A DNA stretch of 64,000 bases, from positions 331,644-395,643 of the forward strand of contig CAUYUJ010003670.1 of NCBI GenBank assembly GCA_963575745.1, given 5' to 3'. Numbering within the stretch: the stretch's first letter is position 1; each line of letters begins with the position of its first letter. Below the pieces are notes generated by a model. It worked only from the letters and a program-made list of their open reading frames with translations. It made no database searches and was not told where the DNA came from. This DNA comes from Prorocentrum cordatum. Taxonomy: Eukaryota > Sar > Dinophyceae > Prorocentrales > Prorocentraceae. Shown here piece by piece: positions 43,579 to 54,090 of this stretch. The translations under genes and the position numbers were made by a program.

Positions 43579-43640
<62 letters not shown>
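41857..43640. repeat. Giant GAT trinucleotide array, about 1.8 kb
   Basis: GAT units with frequent point changes (GCT, GAC, GTT, TAT). It is open in several frames as poly-Met, poly-Asp, poly-Ile or poly-His, up to 619 codons. Longer internal units repeat: the segment around 42690-42900 recurs at about 43090-43340. A second array of this type lies at 57080-57930. Confidence 0.97.
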
Positions 43641-43641
<1 letters not shown>

Positions 43642-43800
43642 GGATGAGGAGGAGGAGGAGGAGGAGGAGGAGGAGGAGGAGGAGGAGAAGTATAAGGATA
43701 AAGAGGAGGAGGAGAAGGAGGAAGAGGTGGAGGAGGAGAAGGAGGTGGAGGAGGAGGAGGAAGGAGAAGAGGAGGAGAAGGAGGATGAAGGCGAGCAGAA
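43641..43800. repeat. (GGA)n tract
   Basis: Follows the GAT array directly. Confidence 0.93.
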
Positions 43801-43839
43801 AAGGCCAGAGGCCTCTTCGATGTCTCTCGGAGTCTAGTC

Positions 43840-44080
43840 TCTTGAGAGTTTCTTGGAGTGCTATTGGGGCGTCTTAGGGCCTCTTGACGGTCCCAGGGGC
43901 CTCGTGGAGCGTCTTGGGTGCCTCAATAGAGCCTCTTGGGGCCTCTTGGGGCTCTCTTGGGAGCCTGGCACTTCTTAGGAGCCTCTTGAGAACTTCTGGG
44001 CGCCTCCTGAGCCCCTCCTGGGGCACTCTTGTGGTACTCTGGGGAGCCTTGGGGTCCATCTTGGGGCCATCTTGGAGGAG
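43840..44080. repeat. CTTGGGGCC minisatellite, third location
   Basis: Same unit family as 11270-11880 and 40150-40800. 44080-44425 holds a box shared with 12418-12510 (AGGGCTGGTGGG after a CTTCCCCGAAGG word). Confidence 0.7.
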
Positions 44081-44426
44081 CTCGATTAAAGAAGGGGGAC
44101 CCCATATTTCATCCCTGCCCCCCAGGAGGCCAAAATGTGACCAACACCTTCGTGAATCCATGATTTTTGCATTCTCGCCGAGGCCTTCTCGGACGCTCCA
44201 GTGGGTCGCGACCCCCCAGTCCAGGTTCAGAGGGATAGAGGGAGCGGAAGACCCTTCCCCGAAGGCAGAGAAGGGGGGTTGTAAGAGGAAGCGCTCTAAA
44301 CCACTCACGCCCAGAGGGCTGGTGGGATTTTTCCGTACCAGGCATTTTCGCCTGGCTTCGGGCCCTGGAGCCCTCGCGGATCGATCCGTCTAGAAGATTG
44401 CAGCAGAAAGTTTGGGTCTGGGGCTC

Positions 44427-44429
<3 letters not shown>

Positions 44430-44478
<49 letters not shown>
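44430..44478. repeat. Poly-T run of about 48
   Basis: Pure T run. It may be the reverse complement of a poly-A tail of a minus-strand retrocopy, but no gene-like sequence was recognised on its left side. Confidence 0.9.
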
Positions 44479-44479
<1 letters not shown>

Positions 44480-45134
44480 TTTTGCGATTTCGTCTTTTCG
44501 TGAAGTCGGATTTCATGGGACATCCGAGGAGTTTTTCGTTGGTCAGTGCACGGCCCCAGCAGGTCCTGATCTTGACCCTTGTGGTTCGCAGCTTCCCGTT
44601 CCCTCCCCGTTTCTGATGGCCCCAGGGCCCGATACAGGGCCCCAGGAGCCGATCTCGGGGAGAAGCGCTAGGATTGAAAACAGAGAGATGTCGTCGGAGA
44701 TCGGACCCAGAGGTCGCAAACCTTTCCCTGGACCTTTCGCGGGGTGCGCCCGGGCCAGAATTTCGGTGGCGGCCAAGAGGGCCGTGGATATCATGGCCAG
44801 GGCCTCGATATCTCCCTGGATTTCATGGCCCCTCTTCTTATTCCAATGCAGTCGAGCATCTGATTAAGAAACCTTCGCCCGAGAAGCTGGGCCGGCGTTC
44901 CTTAACCAACTTGAGCTTACTCGCCCCTCAATCGCCAACAACCGAAATTTGCCCAAGATTGTCAGGAGTCACTATTTGGAAGTTGGCCCAGATTTCTTGA
45001 ACGACAGTCTTCTTGATCATACTCTTGGCTGCATGTCCCTTGGCCCCCTCCGGCCGCGCACGTGCCTCGGGCCATGTCTTGCGAACACCCTCTTGGACGC
45101 CCCCTCTTTGGATGCGCCCTGCCAGGGGCCCCAG

Positions 45135-45266
45135 GCGCAGGGCAGGAGGGGGAGGAGGAGGAGGAGGAGAAGGAGGAGGAGGAGGAGGAGGAGGAGGAGG
45201 AGGAGGAGGGAGGGAGGGGGAGGAGGAGGAGGAGGAGGAGGAGGAGGAGGAGGAGGAGGAGGAGGG
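45135..45266. repeat. (GGA)n microsatellite
   Basis: GGA/GAG tract. Open in several frames on both strands. Confidence 0.93.
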
Positions 45267-45354
45267 GGGCCCATGCCGTGGCCACGGGAAGCTCCCTGCC
45301 AGGGGCCCCGGGACGCAGGGCGAGGCCCGCTCTCTTCGAGCACACCCCTCGGAG

Positions 45355-45458
45355 GTCTGCGCCCGCCCGGCCTCCGCGCCCCCGGACCTCCGACGCGCCG
45401 CCACGCAGTTTGCTCTGGCGCGCGGCCTTCGTCTCGGGGAGGGCGTCGCGGGCACCAG
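45355..45458 (+). CDS. Candidate internal exon, GC3-rich
   Basis: An open segment of 104 nt between a GGAG acceptor (45351-45354) and a GT donor (45459), with AGGTC at both ends as in the hydrolase introns. Third positions are mostly G or C. It would encode ARPASAPPDLRRAATQFALA followed by RGLRLGEGVAGT. The end is loosely like the GTRS region of aldo-keto reductases, but this is weak. No partner exon was identified, so it may be chance in GC-rich DNA. Confidence 0.3.
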
Positions 45459-45764
45459 GTCGGCCGCCGCCTCGGGCGCGGCGGGCTCGACGTGGGTCTG
45501 CCGCGGCCTGCCGTGGGCTTGCCGTGGTGTCGGCCGTCCACCCGTGTGCGTTCAGGACCAGCGGCGCGGCGACATGTTTTGTATTTTTCAATGTGCGGCC
45601 CCTGGAGCTCTGGACCACTTTCCCGGGGACCCGGTTTTCGTCCCGGATCGTTTTTGGACGGCCCCTGGGGGCCCAGCGAGGGCCCCCAGGCGCCGAAAAC
45701 GGTAAGAGCCTCCCTTCTCCTAAGATAGGGGTCCTGTTGTCAGAAAGAGCGTGTTCTACCGCTG

Positions 45765-47440
45765 CTGGCAGAAAACGGGGGGGGTCACTACCGGTTCGAA
45801 CCCCTCCCCCCCCCCCCCCCCCGGAAAACCGGGGGGGGTCACTACCGGTTCGAACCCCCCCCCCCCCCAGCTCATCATGAAAAGGGGGGGGGGTCACTAC
45901 CGGTTCGAACCCCCCCCCCCTCGAAAACCGAGTGGGGGTGCGGACAGTGGTGGGGACGGTGTTGGTGGGGACAGTGGTGAGGGGACAGCGGGACAGTGGT
46001 GGGGACAGTGGGGGGACAGTGGGACAGTGGTGGGGACGGTAGTGGTGGGGACAGTGGTGGGGACAATGGTGGGAACAGGGGGGACAGTGGACAGTGGTGG
46101 GAACGGTGGTGGTGGGGACAGTGGTGTGGGGACAGTGGGAATGAGGTGGAAACACTGGGACAGTGGAGGGTACAATGGTGGTGGGGACACTGGTAAAGGC
46201 GGTGGCGAGGACGGCGGTGGGACAATGGGACAGAGGTGCAGTGGGGACAGTGGTGGGGACAGTGGGGACAGTGGTGGAAACAGTGGGACAGCTCAGTGGG
46301 ACAGCGGAGGAGTCAGTGGGACAGTGGGGACAGTGGGGATAGGCAGTGGTTGGGTCCGTGGAGACAGTGGGGAGAGTGGAACCGTGGTGGGAACAGTTGT
46401 GGGAACAGTGGGGACAGTGCGACAGTGGTGGGGGCATTGGTGGGGACAATAGGGACGGTGGTGGAACCAGTGGGGACAGTGGTGGTGAGGACAGTGGTGC
46501 TGGGAACAACAGTGGGGGATGTGATGCGAGCGGTGGTAGGGACTGGGAGTCGTTTGCTCGCGGTGCGTGGGGGGGGGTCGAACCGGTAGTGACCCCCCTG
46601 CGGTTTTCGAGGGGGGGGGGGTTCCAACCGGTAGTGACCCCTCCCGGTTTTCCGGATCCACAGTGGACAGTGGTGGGAACGGTGGTGGTGGGGACAGTGG
46701 TGTGGGGACAGTGGGAATGAGGTGGAAACACTGGGACAGTGGAGGGTACAATGGTGGTGGGGACACTGGTAAAGGCGGTGGCGAGGACGGCGGTGGGACA
46801 ATGGGACAGAGGTACAGTGGGGACAGTGGTGGGGACAGTGGGGACAGTGGTGGAAACAGTGGGACAGCTCAGTGGGACAGCGGAGGAGTCAGTGGGACAG
46901 TGGGGACAGTGGGGATAGGCAGTGGTTGGGTCCGTGGAGACAGTGGGGAGAGTGGAACCGTGGTGGGAACAGTTGTGGGAACAGTGGGGACAGTGCGACA
47001 GTGGTGGGGGCATTGGTGGGGACAATAGGGACGGTGGTGGAACCAGTGGGGACAGTGGTGGTGAGGACAGTGGTGCTGGGAACAACAGTGGGGGATGTGA
47101 TGCGAGCGGTGGTAGGGACCGGGAGTCGTTTGCTCGCGGTGCGTGGGGGGGGGGTCGAACCGGTAGTGACCCCCCTGCGGTTTTCGAGGGGGGGGGGGGG
47201 GGGGGGGGGTTCCAACCGGTAGTGACCCCCCGGTTTTCCGGATCCGGAGGCGGGGGGGGGGGGGCAGGGTTCGAACCGGTAGTGACCCCCCCGGTTTTCG
47301 AGGGGGAGGGGGGGGGGGGGAGGGGTTAGGGGAGGGGGGGGTTTTGCCGGGAGGGAGGGGGGGGGGGGGGAGGGGTTCCGGCAGGGGGGGGGGAATTTTC
47401 GGAGGGGGGGGGGGGGAGACCCCCGGGTTCCGGAGGAAAA
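45765..47440. repeat. G/C-tract region with GGTTCGAACC boxes and GGGGACAGTGGTGG minisatellite
   Basis: Runs of G or C of 7-20 bases alternate with a box GGTCACTACCGGTTCGAACC. The box appears forward near 45783, 45838 and 45892, and inverted near 46578, 46620, 47155, 47212 and 47262. Between them lie GGGGACAGTGGTGG units (45940-46520 and 46660-47110). No coding; the long frames follow the repeat. Confidence 0.9.
46084..47220. repeat. Tandem duplication with 576-bp offset
   Basis: 46084 to about 46640 and 46660 to about 47220 are almost identical at a constant offset of 576 bases, including non-repetitive words such as GGTGGAAACACTGGGACAG and GGGAGTCGTTTGCTCGCGG. Differences seen include G/A in GAGGTGCAG/GAGGTACAG, T/C in GACTGGGAG/GACCGGGAG, and lengths of G runs. 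Confidence 0.92.
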
Positions 47441-47579
47441 GGTTGGCATTTTTCCACAGTAAAGCGGCGGTGGATCACGCTCTCTCTGTTGTCACCATGG
47501 CACCTGCGGCTTCTCCTCCTCTTCTCCTCCCCATGCTCCTCTTCTCTCCTCTCCGTAACGTTGCCATCACACTCGATTC

Positions 47580-47880
47580 ACCTCATACTTAGACTCACTC
47601 GCGTTAAGGCGCATTCCTACTCAGACTCACTTATAGCCGTACTTTTCCATACAGAGGCTCACTGCCACTCAGACTCATTCCCACTCAAGCTCAGAACTTA
47701 CACTCCCCCATACTGGGCCTCACAAACGCACAGACTAACTCAAACCCAGATGACTCACACTCGGAGTCACTCACACTCAGACTTCCTCACCCTCAGACCC
47801 ACTTACAGTCAGACTCGACCCATACTCAGACTTACTTCTACTTAGACTCGCTCGCACGCGCACTCATTCACACTCAGGCT
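47580..47880. repeat. ACTCAGACTC degenerate minisatellite
   Basis: Units of about 10-12 bp such as ACTCAGACTCA and CACACTCGGAGTC. Not coding. Confidence 0.8.
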
Positions 47881-48385
47881 TGCTCATTTGCGTGCCCGAT
47901 CGCGGCCAGGTGGGGGATGTCTCAGGCGGTTTGCCTGTTTGGGTGCCCTTCGCTGCTTGGTACGCAGCCCACGTCCTCTCGGCGGCACCCCGTGAAGATC
48001 TGCCGCACGTCCTCTCGGTGGCACCCCGTGAAGGTCTGCACGATCTGAGCGGCTCTGTCCTCTCCCTCGCTCTGCTCCTCTTCTTTTCGTTCGGCGCGCC
48101 CCGCCTTCAGCCCGACCAGTGCCTGACCGCTTCCGCACCTTTGCGCCAGCTGTCCCCCCCAAAATCGGTGCCCATGCTGCACGCTCGCCTGCTTCCAGAC
48201 CACATCGTGAGGATGTCTCGAGCGAGGCGCTGCTTTCGGCACTCGCGGGGAGCCGCCGAGCTTCAGCCCGACGCCTGAGACTGCACCGCCCTCCCACTCC
48301 CTTCCAGGGGCTCCTCGTCGTCGTCGTCGCCGCCGTCGCCGTCGTCGTCGTCCTCCTCCCCCTCCTCCTTCTGCCCGCCCCCCCC
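47881..48385 (+). other. Unassigned sequence leading into a pyrimidine tract
   Basis: A GGCACCCCGTGAAG-TCTGC box is present twice near 47983 and 48021. 48310-48385 is a CGTCGTC and CCTCC tract that stops at the spliced leader. The open frame over 47880-48278 has no recognised domain. Confidence 0.6.
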
Positions 48386-48407
48386 TCCGTAGCCATTTTG
48401 GCTCAAG
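48386..48407 (+). other. Exact dinoflagellate spliced leader (22/22)
   Basis: Perfect match to the conserved 22-nt leader that is trans-spliced to dinoflagellate mRNAs; the core is GTAGCCATTTTGGCTCAAG. It is not an SL RNA gene: no donor GT follows, and instead comes a 109-base leader up to the ORF1 ATG at 48517. The best reading is the 5' end of a reverse-transcribed, trans-spliced LINE mRNA. Confidence 0.95.
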
Positions 48408-48516
48408 TCGGGGACAGGCCCCTTTTGAGCGCGGCAGCTCTCTTCAGAGGGCGATCTGGGGTCAGACCCAGGCGGACACTCCATCTCCCCAGCCGCCTCA
48501 TTTTGTGAGCGGCCAC

Positions 48517-49494
48517 ATGGCGGGCAGCGCAGCGACGGCTCCTGGCGATGACACGCTCGCTCGCATACTCTCGGGCATCGAGGGACTCGGCACGCGCATG
48601 ACCCAGGTCGAGGGCCACCTCGGCGACATGAAGGCCATCAGGGAAGAGGTCTTCGCGCATCATCAGAAGTTCGAAGTTCTCGCCGAGCAGTTGGCTAGCG
48701 TGCAGGCCACAACGGACGTGATGAGCGACGCGCTGGCAAATCTAGGGGAATCCGACGTCATCAAGAGACTGCAGACCCAAGCCGGCACCACCGCGCTGCA
48801 GCTGAAGGAGTTGGCTGGACAGGTGGCCAACGACACTCGTTCTACAGCCAGTGGATCCACTCTCGCGTCTACGCTGGGGTCTAAGAGGGCTCGCACCGCA
48901 GGTCCTGAGACTTATGGTGGCACTGCGACGCCTGAGAGCAATCCGTGTAAGGTTTGGATTGGCGGATTTCCTCGGCCTGTCCTAGCTAAAGTGATGATCG
49001 CCTTCGCCGACACGATCAAGAAGCAGGGTCTCGTGCCGCAGGACGTGCCCTTCTCGACGTGGGCGCACAACCTCAACTCCTCCTTCAGCATCGAATTCGA
49101 ATCTGACATGAACGCCAGGGACTTCGTGGACCAGGTTCGGGCCAAGGGCATGCGCTGGACGGACCCGAAGACATTCGTGCAGACTCCCATGCGTGCGCGG
49201 CTGGATGCCCCATCTTCGGTCAGGCGTCGTAACAAGGCGCTCGGATTGCTGTGGACGCGTGTTTCTGACCATCTTCGAGAAATCAACGGATGGCGCCAGG
49301 GCATGAAGCTGGGATCTCAAGGCTTCAAGGGCACCCTCTTCTTGACGGAGAACGATGAGTGCAGCGTGCTCTTCCAGGTTGAGGAGCTTGAGCAGGACCA
49401 GTTCGACGTGAAACCTGAGCTGGAGAACTTGGCGGCTATCGGCATCGACCAGCGCAAGGCCGAGTCCATGGCGGCCGTCATCATTCCACGCTAG
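48517..49494 (+). CDS. LINE-5 ORF1 protein: coiled coil plus RRM-like domain
   Basis: 325 residues from the ATG at 48517; an in-frame GTG lies four codons upstream. Residues about 10-115 have heptad spacing (LARILSGIEGLGTRMTQVEG, LAEQLASVQA, LQLKELAGQV), suggesting a trimeric coil. Residues about 140-255 resemble the RRM-like fold of LINE ORF1 proteins: KVWIGGF at the RNP2 position and SSFSIEF at the RNP1 position, followed by a basic VRRRNKALG stretch. The likely role is binding the element RNA as chaperone in the ribonucleoprotein. The frame is intact. ORF2 starts 87 bases downstream in the same frame class. Confidence 0.8.
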   Translation: MAGSAATAPGDDTLARILSGIEGLGTRMTQVEGHLGDMKAIREEVFAHHQKFEVLAEQLASVQATTDVMSDALANLGESDVIKRLQTQAGTTALQLKELAGQVANDTRSTASGSTLASTLGSKRARTAGPETYGGTATPESNPCKVWIGGFPRPVLAKVMIAFADTIKKQGLVPQDVPFSTWAHNLNSSFSIEFESDMNARDFVDQVRAKGMRWTDPKTFVQTPMRARLDAPSSVRRRNKALGLLWTRVSDHLREINGWRQGMKLGSQGFKGTLFLTENDECSVLFQVEELEQDQFDVKPELENLAAIGIDQRKAESMAAVIIPR

Positions 49495-49581
49495 GAAACT
49501 ACCTTGCTGCCTCGGACATGTACTGGGCTGTTCCTCTACACCCGAGATGGGCAGGCCCCTGCGGCCGACTCTGGTGTACCT

Positions 49582-52500
49582 ATGGGTGCCGCTTTGCAGC
49601 ACGGGCACGAAGTTGTCACGTCGAGCATTGCAACGTCTTCCTATCCTGCCCCAGCGGCACGCATGGATCCTCCTCGCTTTGCGGGCGCTGCAGGGGGTGA
49701 CGTACCGACCTCTGAGGCGCGCACTGATCCCCCTGCCAGCCTTGCGAGCAGTGAGGTAGGTGAAGTACCGACCGCTGGGGCTGCCAATGGTATTGTCCTG
49801 TCTTCACAAGCCCTTCAATTACATGAGAGACGTACTGAGAATTCAAAGTCCAGCGACAGCACGAGCTCGTCCACTTCGTCTTCGTCTTCCTGTTCCTCTG
49901 GTTCTTCGTCGAGTGCCACTGCATCTGGGGCTTCTTCCTCCTCATCTACGTGTGGGTCCGCTGCAGACAGGCCTGACTTCGAAGGGCTCGCGCCTTTCGT
50001 GCCTGACCAGCCTTTCGCGATCTGTACGTGGAACGTGCGCTCCCTTTTTCGGTGCCACCTATGCTCCCCAAGCCTCTCACCGTGCTAAGTACGATAAGAT
50101 AGTATCACTCTGTTCCAGATATGACATTGTCGGTATCCAGGAAGCTCGTGGGTCTCAGGAGCATCTTGAATATCTTTGCAAGGAAGTTTATCAAGCTTTT
50201 GGTGTTGGTGCATTTCTGGATTCGACGACGTCTGGAGGCTGCTTTATCCTTCTTCACCCCAAACTTCAGAGGCTGTTCCGTCACGCAGAGCACGTTATCA
50301 TTGAAAAAGGCAGTATGCATAGCCTTACGCTCTACAACAACAAACAATGTCTGCAAATCATCAACATGCATCCCGACCACAATCATCAGCCCATTATCAA
50401 GCAAACTCAACTTCGACGCGTTCGGCGGTCTCTGGTTCCCGCGAGGTGTTGCTCGCAGATTTTACTCGGCGATTTCAACTTTGCTGCCAGAGGTGCAGGG
50501 TCTCACCATGCGAACGGACGTTTCGTCAGCAGCGGCCAGGGCACGGCTAAGGAGTTCGATGGGCTCTTTCCCCACCTCGCTGATGTGGACCAGGCTTCTT
50601 TCACGCACAGGGTCGAGGGCTGGCAGGATGAGCGCAAAATCGTTGTGTCTCTGGGGCGCCTGGACCGCATCTATGTGAGCTTTCCCGCTGGTGATCGTTG
50701 TGATCTCCACCCGGCGTCCAAAACCCTCGGCTCCCCGGCGGACCTCAAGGAGTTGTCTGATCACATCCCCGTGACGCTCTCGCTCCAGCCTTCTACCAGT
50801 TGCCCCAGTCGCACCCCGTCCTGGGTCACCAAGCACCCGAGGTACCCCGAGGTTGTCGAGGCCACTATTGCTGATGCTGGTGGCCTGTCCGGGGACCCGT
50901 TAGAGGCCAGTGTCGAAGTTCGTGACTGTCTGGTTGGGGCCGCCAAAGCCCTTAAGCGGGACCTGGACGAGTTGGGAGCTGTTTCAGAAGCCAGTCGTCT
51001 TTCGTGGGCTCTTGCGGCTCTTCGCGCGGTCAGGTCTGGCATTTCTGCGGTTCTCTACAGGGCCCTGAAGGCGTACCCGTTGCTCGACTCCTTCTTTTGC
51101 TTCAAAAACTGCTGTCTTACTAGACATACTGAGTTTCATGCGCTTCTTGGAGGTCTCCAGAACCAGGTTGTAGATGCGGAGATGGAGGAGATCAGGCAGA
51201 ATGAGCACATCTCAGAGGCTAAGAGGGTTGGCAAGATTAACTCCCTGTACGCGTGCAAGAGTGTCTGGAGGACCAAGAACCGCAAGCATGGCCTTGGCGC
51301 TGTTTCAGACCCTGCAGGCTCACCTCTGTTTGAAGCTGACGAGACTTGTCAGGAGCTCGCCAGGTACTGGGGCCAGGTGCACAAAAAGGTTGCTGTCTCA
51401 CGGGGCGCTTTGAGGTGCTTTGAACCGTTCGTCCAAGAGGTCCCCCCCGAGATCCGTTGGGAGCTGTCTTTCGACCAGTTCTTGAATATGATGGAACGGA
51501 TTCCAGACAGCGCGCCTGGACCCGACGGTATTCCGTTCTCTGGATGGGCTCGTGCGGGCGACACGGCCACCAGGACATTTTACTCGCTCTACCTCCACAT
51601 TCTCCAGGCTGGCTCCACCCCCCTCAACTTTAACGATGCCATGGCAGCCTTTCTCGCGAAGGGCGACGAGCCCGCCGACGCGAGCTTCGTGGTTCGGGCT
51701 CCAGAGAAGACGCGACCGATTTCTCTCTCTGACACGGACAACAAGATTGCGTCAGTTGCGATCAATATTCCTCTCGGGACCGTTTGCCAACGTGTTGTTT
51801 TTCAGCAACAACGGGGCTTTGTCAGGGGCCGTCAGATGCTAGGAAACATCCTGGACCTGGAATCCAAGTGTCTTCACTGGCTAGTCCAGCAGAGTATGCA
51901 GAAGTGCGGCTACGTCTTTTTCGATGTGAAAGCCGCGTTCCCCAGCTTGATTCACGCGGCCCTCATGTTCACCCTGCATAGGATGCGATTTCCAAGGCAT
52001 ATCATAAAAGCGATCCAGGCCCTGTACTCCAATGTTTTCATCGCCGTCTCTTTCAGGGGCAATCGTAAGCACGGTTTCATCCTGGCCAGGGGCATTGAGC
52101 AGGGGTGTCCGATGTCGGGCTCGTTATTTGCTCTGGCGTACGATCCCATCTTGCGCATGCTGGCTTGCAAGCTGCCGAGACCATTGCACGAGCTCGGAGC
52201 CTTCGCTGACGATTGCGGCATGGCCAGCAGTAGCCTCGAGGTGTCTTTCCCGATCGCTATCGATATCTGGGTCTTGGCTGGAGCGGCCTTTGGGCTGCAC
52301 ATTCACATCGAGAAAGCGATCGTCGTCTTGGCGGGGAAATACTCGGAGCAGGAGTTTCGGAAATCGACAGCTCGCCTAGGGAAACTTGCCAAGTGTCAGG
52401 TCTGCGCGGTCGCGAGGTACCTGGGGATCATGATGGGGGACAAGGGGTGTTCGGAAAGCTGGGCCTGTCCTGTGGCCAAGTTCAGGGAGCGTTCGTACAT

Positions 52501-53584
52501 GGTCCAGGGGCTCGACCTAGGGCTCGTGAAGTCCATCTCGCACTTTAATATGCTCTGTATGTCTGTTCTGTCCTGCGTCGGGCAGCTGTGCGCGCCCACG
52601 CCCGAGGTTCTTAAGGAAGAAGAGAGGATGCTTCAGGTGATCGTCCGTGGGCCCTTCAATGCCATCCCGTCCCAGGACCTTCAGAACCTTCAGAGCATCG
52701 GGTTTCCGATCCAGGCTGCGTCTGTGCGTGTGCGCAGTCAGGCTGCTTGTTTTCGTGTTGCTGAACGCGTTGAAGCTTTCTCTGAAGCAGTGGAGCTCCT
52801 TTTCAGCTTCAGCACCACTGACGAGTGCTGCATTGCATGGCAGAATCACCCGTTGTGGAAAGGGAGCGTGATGAAAAACCTGTACGACAATTACTCGGCG
52901 CTCACCAGTATCCCTGCCGCCCCGAAAGAGGTCCCGCACATTCAGCGTGCCGTGGAAAAATATCTCACCAGCCTGAACAGCCAGAGCCCCCTCATCACGA
53001 TTGTGAAGCGTGTCGAAAAGCTGGGTGAGCCTCTGAGTAGGAGTGAGGGCCAAAATCTCAGGCTCGCCTTTCTCAGGATCAAGGATAAGGTCCCATCCTG
53101 TGTTCTCTCGGTGTTTTTAAAATCGCTTTGTAATTGTTGGACGTGCAGTGGGCGCTTCAAGGGTGCCACCAAACCATGTATAGCGTGCGGGCTAGATCAG
53201 GGCGACTCGCTCAAACATATTATCGAGTGCCCTCGTTTTTCGGTTGCCAGTCTCTTTCTCCCTCTCCTCCCGTCGGCCTTCATCTACTGCTCGTCTGTCC
53301 AGAAGCTTCAGGTGTATCGACTTTTCCCGATCCCGACAGATGCCTTAGTCAGTGTTGCTCTGTATTTTGACCTTATATATAGCATCTATCATCATCTCAA
53401 GCATCGCTCGTGCACGTCGCAGGCTATCTTTTACAGCACCAAAGCCCGAATCTCGCAGCTCGCTCGTCGTCAGAGTAATCTGTCTAGATTCTTCGGACAG
53501 GTTCACGGGGAGCCCGTCCCAGGCAGGCTCCAGCGTCATCGGCAGGTCTCTCTGCCCGCTGGACACGCAGGGCCGCCGCCCTAA
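49582..53584 (+). CDS. LINE-5 ORF2: AP-endonuclease and reverse transcriptase, one frameshift
   Basis: Starts at the ATG at 49582, with a Ser-rich linker, then TWNVRS at 50026-50043, the endonuclease first motif. A T run (50045-50049) shifts the frame by one; the rest is open to 53584. Endonuclease: IQEAR with catalytic Glu at 50141, GDFN with Asp at 50471, RLDRIYV near 50660 and SDH with Asp/His at 50759-50764. Reverse transcriptase: RGFVRGRQ, motif A FFDVKAAF with Asp at 51923, motif B QGCPMSG near 52099, motif C FADD with Asp pair at 52208-52213, and YLGIMMG near 52420. C-terminus: a Cys/His finger (WTCSGRF, CIACG, HIIECPRF; 53140-53240). The protein would nick the target and prime cDNA synthesis. 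All catalytic residues seem present; only the frameshift breaks it. No RNase H was seen. Confidence 0.88.
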
Positions 53585-53600
53585 GTTTTCGAATGCAGGT

Positions 53601-54090
53601 CATAGCATTCTTAGCCTTCCCCCGATGCGAGTTCCCTCCTGCCCGCCCCCCCCCCCCTCCGGGATACCGCCTCGACATCCTCGCCCTCGTCCTCGCTCGT
53701 CCTCGACTCCCCGGCCGGGTCGCTTCGCCGCCGGCGCGTCTTCGTCGGCGCGCCGCCGAACCCTGCCCAGCGCCTGACTCTTCCCCCCCCAGAAGCTCCT
53801 CGTAGTCCTCGTCCTCGTCCTTCCCCCCTCCCAGGGCCCATCTCGACCCGATCGATCCGATCCGATATCGATTCTGGCGGGCCCGATCAGCTTCGATTCC
53901 GATGTCTGGACGATCTGATACGGCCCAATGCTCGTGTGGGGTTGCTGTGCATCCTGGCGCGGCCGATCCGATCCGATTCCGCTTCTGCGCCGATGCGGCC
54001 CGATCCGACGCAGGTCCCGATCCGATCCGAGTCCCCGAGTCGATGCCGATTGATCCTGCCTTCTCTTACTTCTCTTGCTGGTCCTCGCAG
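53601..54090. other. Non-coding stretch after LINE-5
   Basis: A C run (53646-53659), CCTCGTCCTCG-rich sequence (53680-53830) and a degenerate GATCCGATCC/GATTCCGAT repeat (53845-54030) related to 8360-8570. No gene was recognised. Confidence 0.65.

Larger units (their letters stand above)
48386..53600 (+). mobile_element. LINE-5: young, nearly intact LINE beginning with the spliced leader
   Basis: A complete two-ORF element: leader, short 5' UTR, ORF1 (48517-49494), 87-base spacer, ORF2 (49582-53584, one frameshift). The 3' end is not sharply defined; C-rich sequence begins near 53645. The exact leader and the single small lesion point to recent insertion. Its ORF1 type (coil plus RRM-like) differs from the zinc-ribbon ORF1 of LINE-1 and LINE-3, so at least two LINE lineages share the leader feature. 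Confidence 0.9.

Noticed and set aside
42018-43877. 619-codon Met/Asp-rich open frame and a 449-codon Ile-rich frame on the other strand
   Set aside because: Both are translations of the GAT array; absence of stops follows from the repeat unit.
44430-44478. Poly-T run read as the tail of an inverted processed pseudogene
   Set aside because: No gene-like sequence could be read on the minus strand to the left; kept only as a homopolymer.
45783-45802. tRNA gene at the GGTTCGAACC boxes
   Set aside because: Only the B-box-like core is present; no A box, anticodon arm or acceptor stem could be folded.
44962-47085. 707-codon minus-strand open frame rich in Pro, Thr and Val
   Set aside because: It runs across the G/C-tract region, the GGGGACAGTGGTGG minisatellite and a GGA tract; no domain and no consistent codon bias.
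48386-48407. SL RNA gene
   Set aside because: A functional SL gene needs a donor GT and an intron-like RNA part after the leader; here the sequence continues into a 5' UTR and ORF1.
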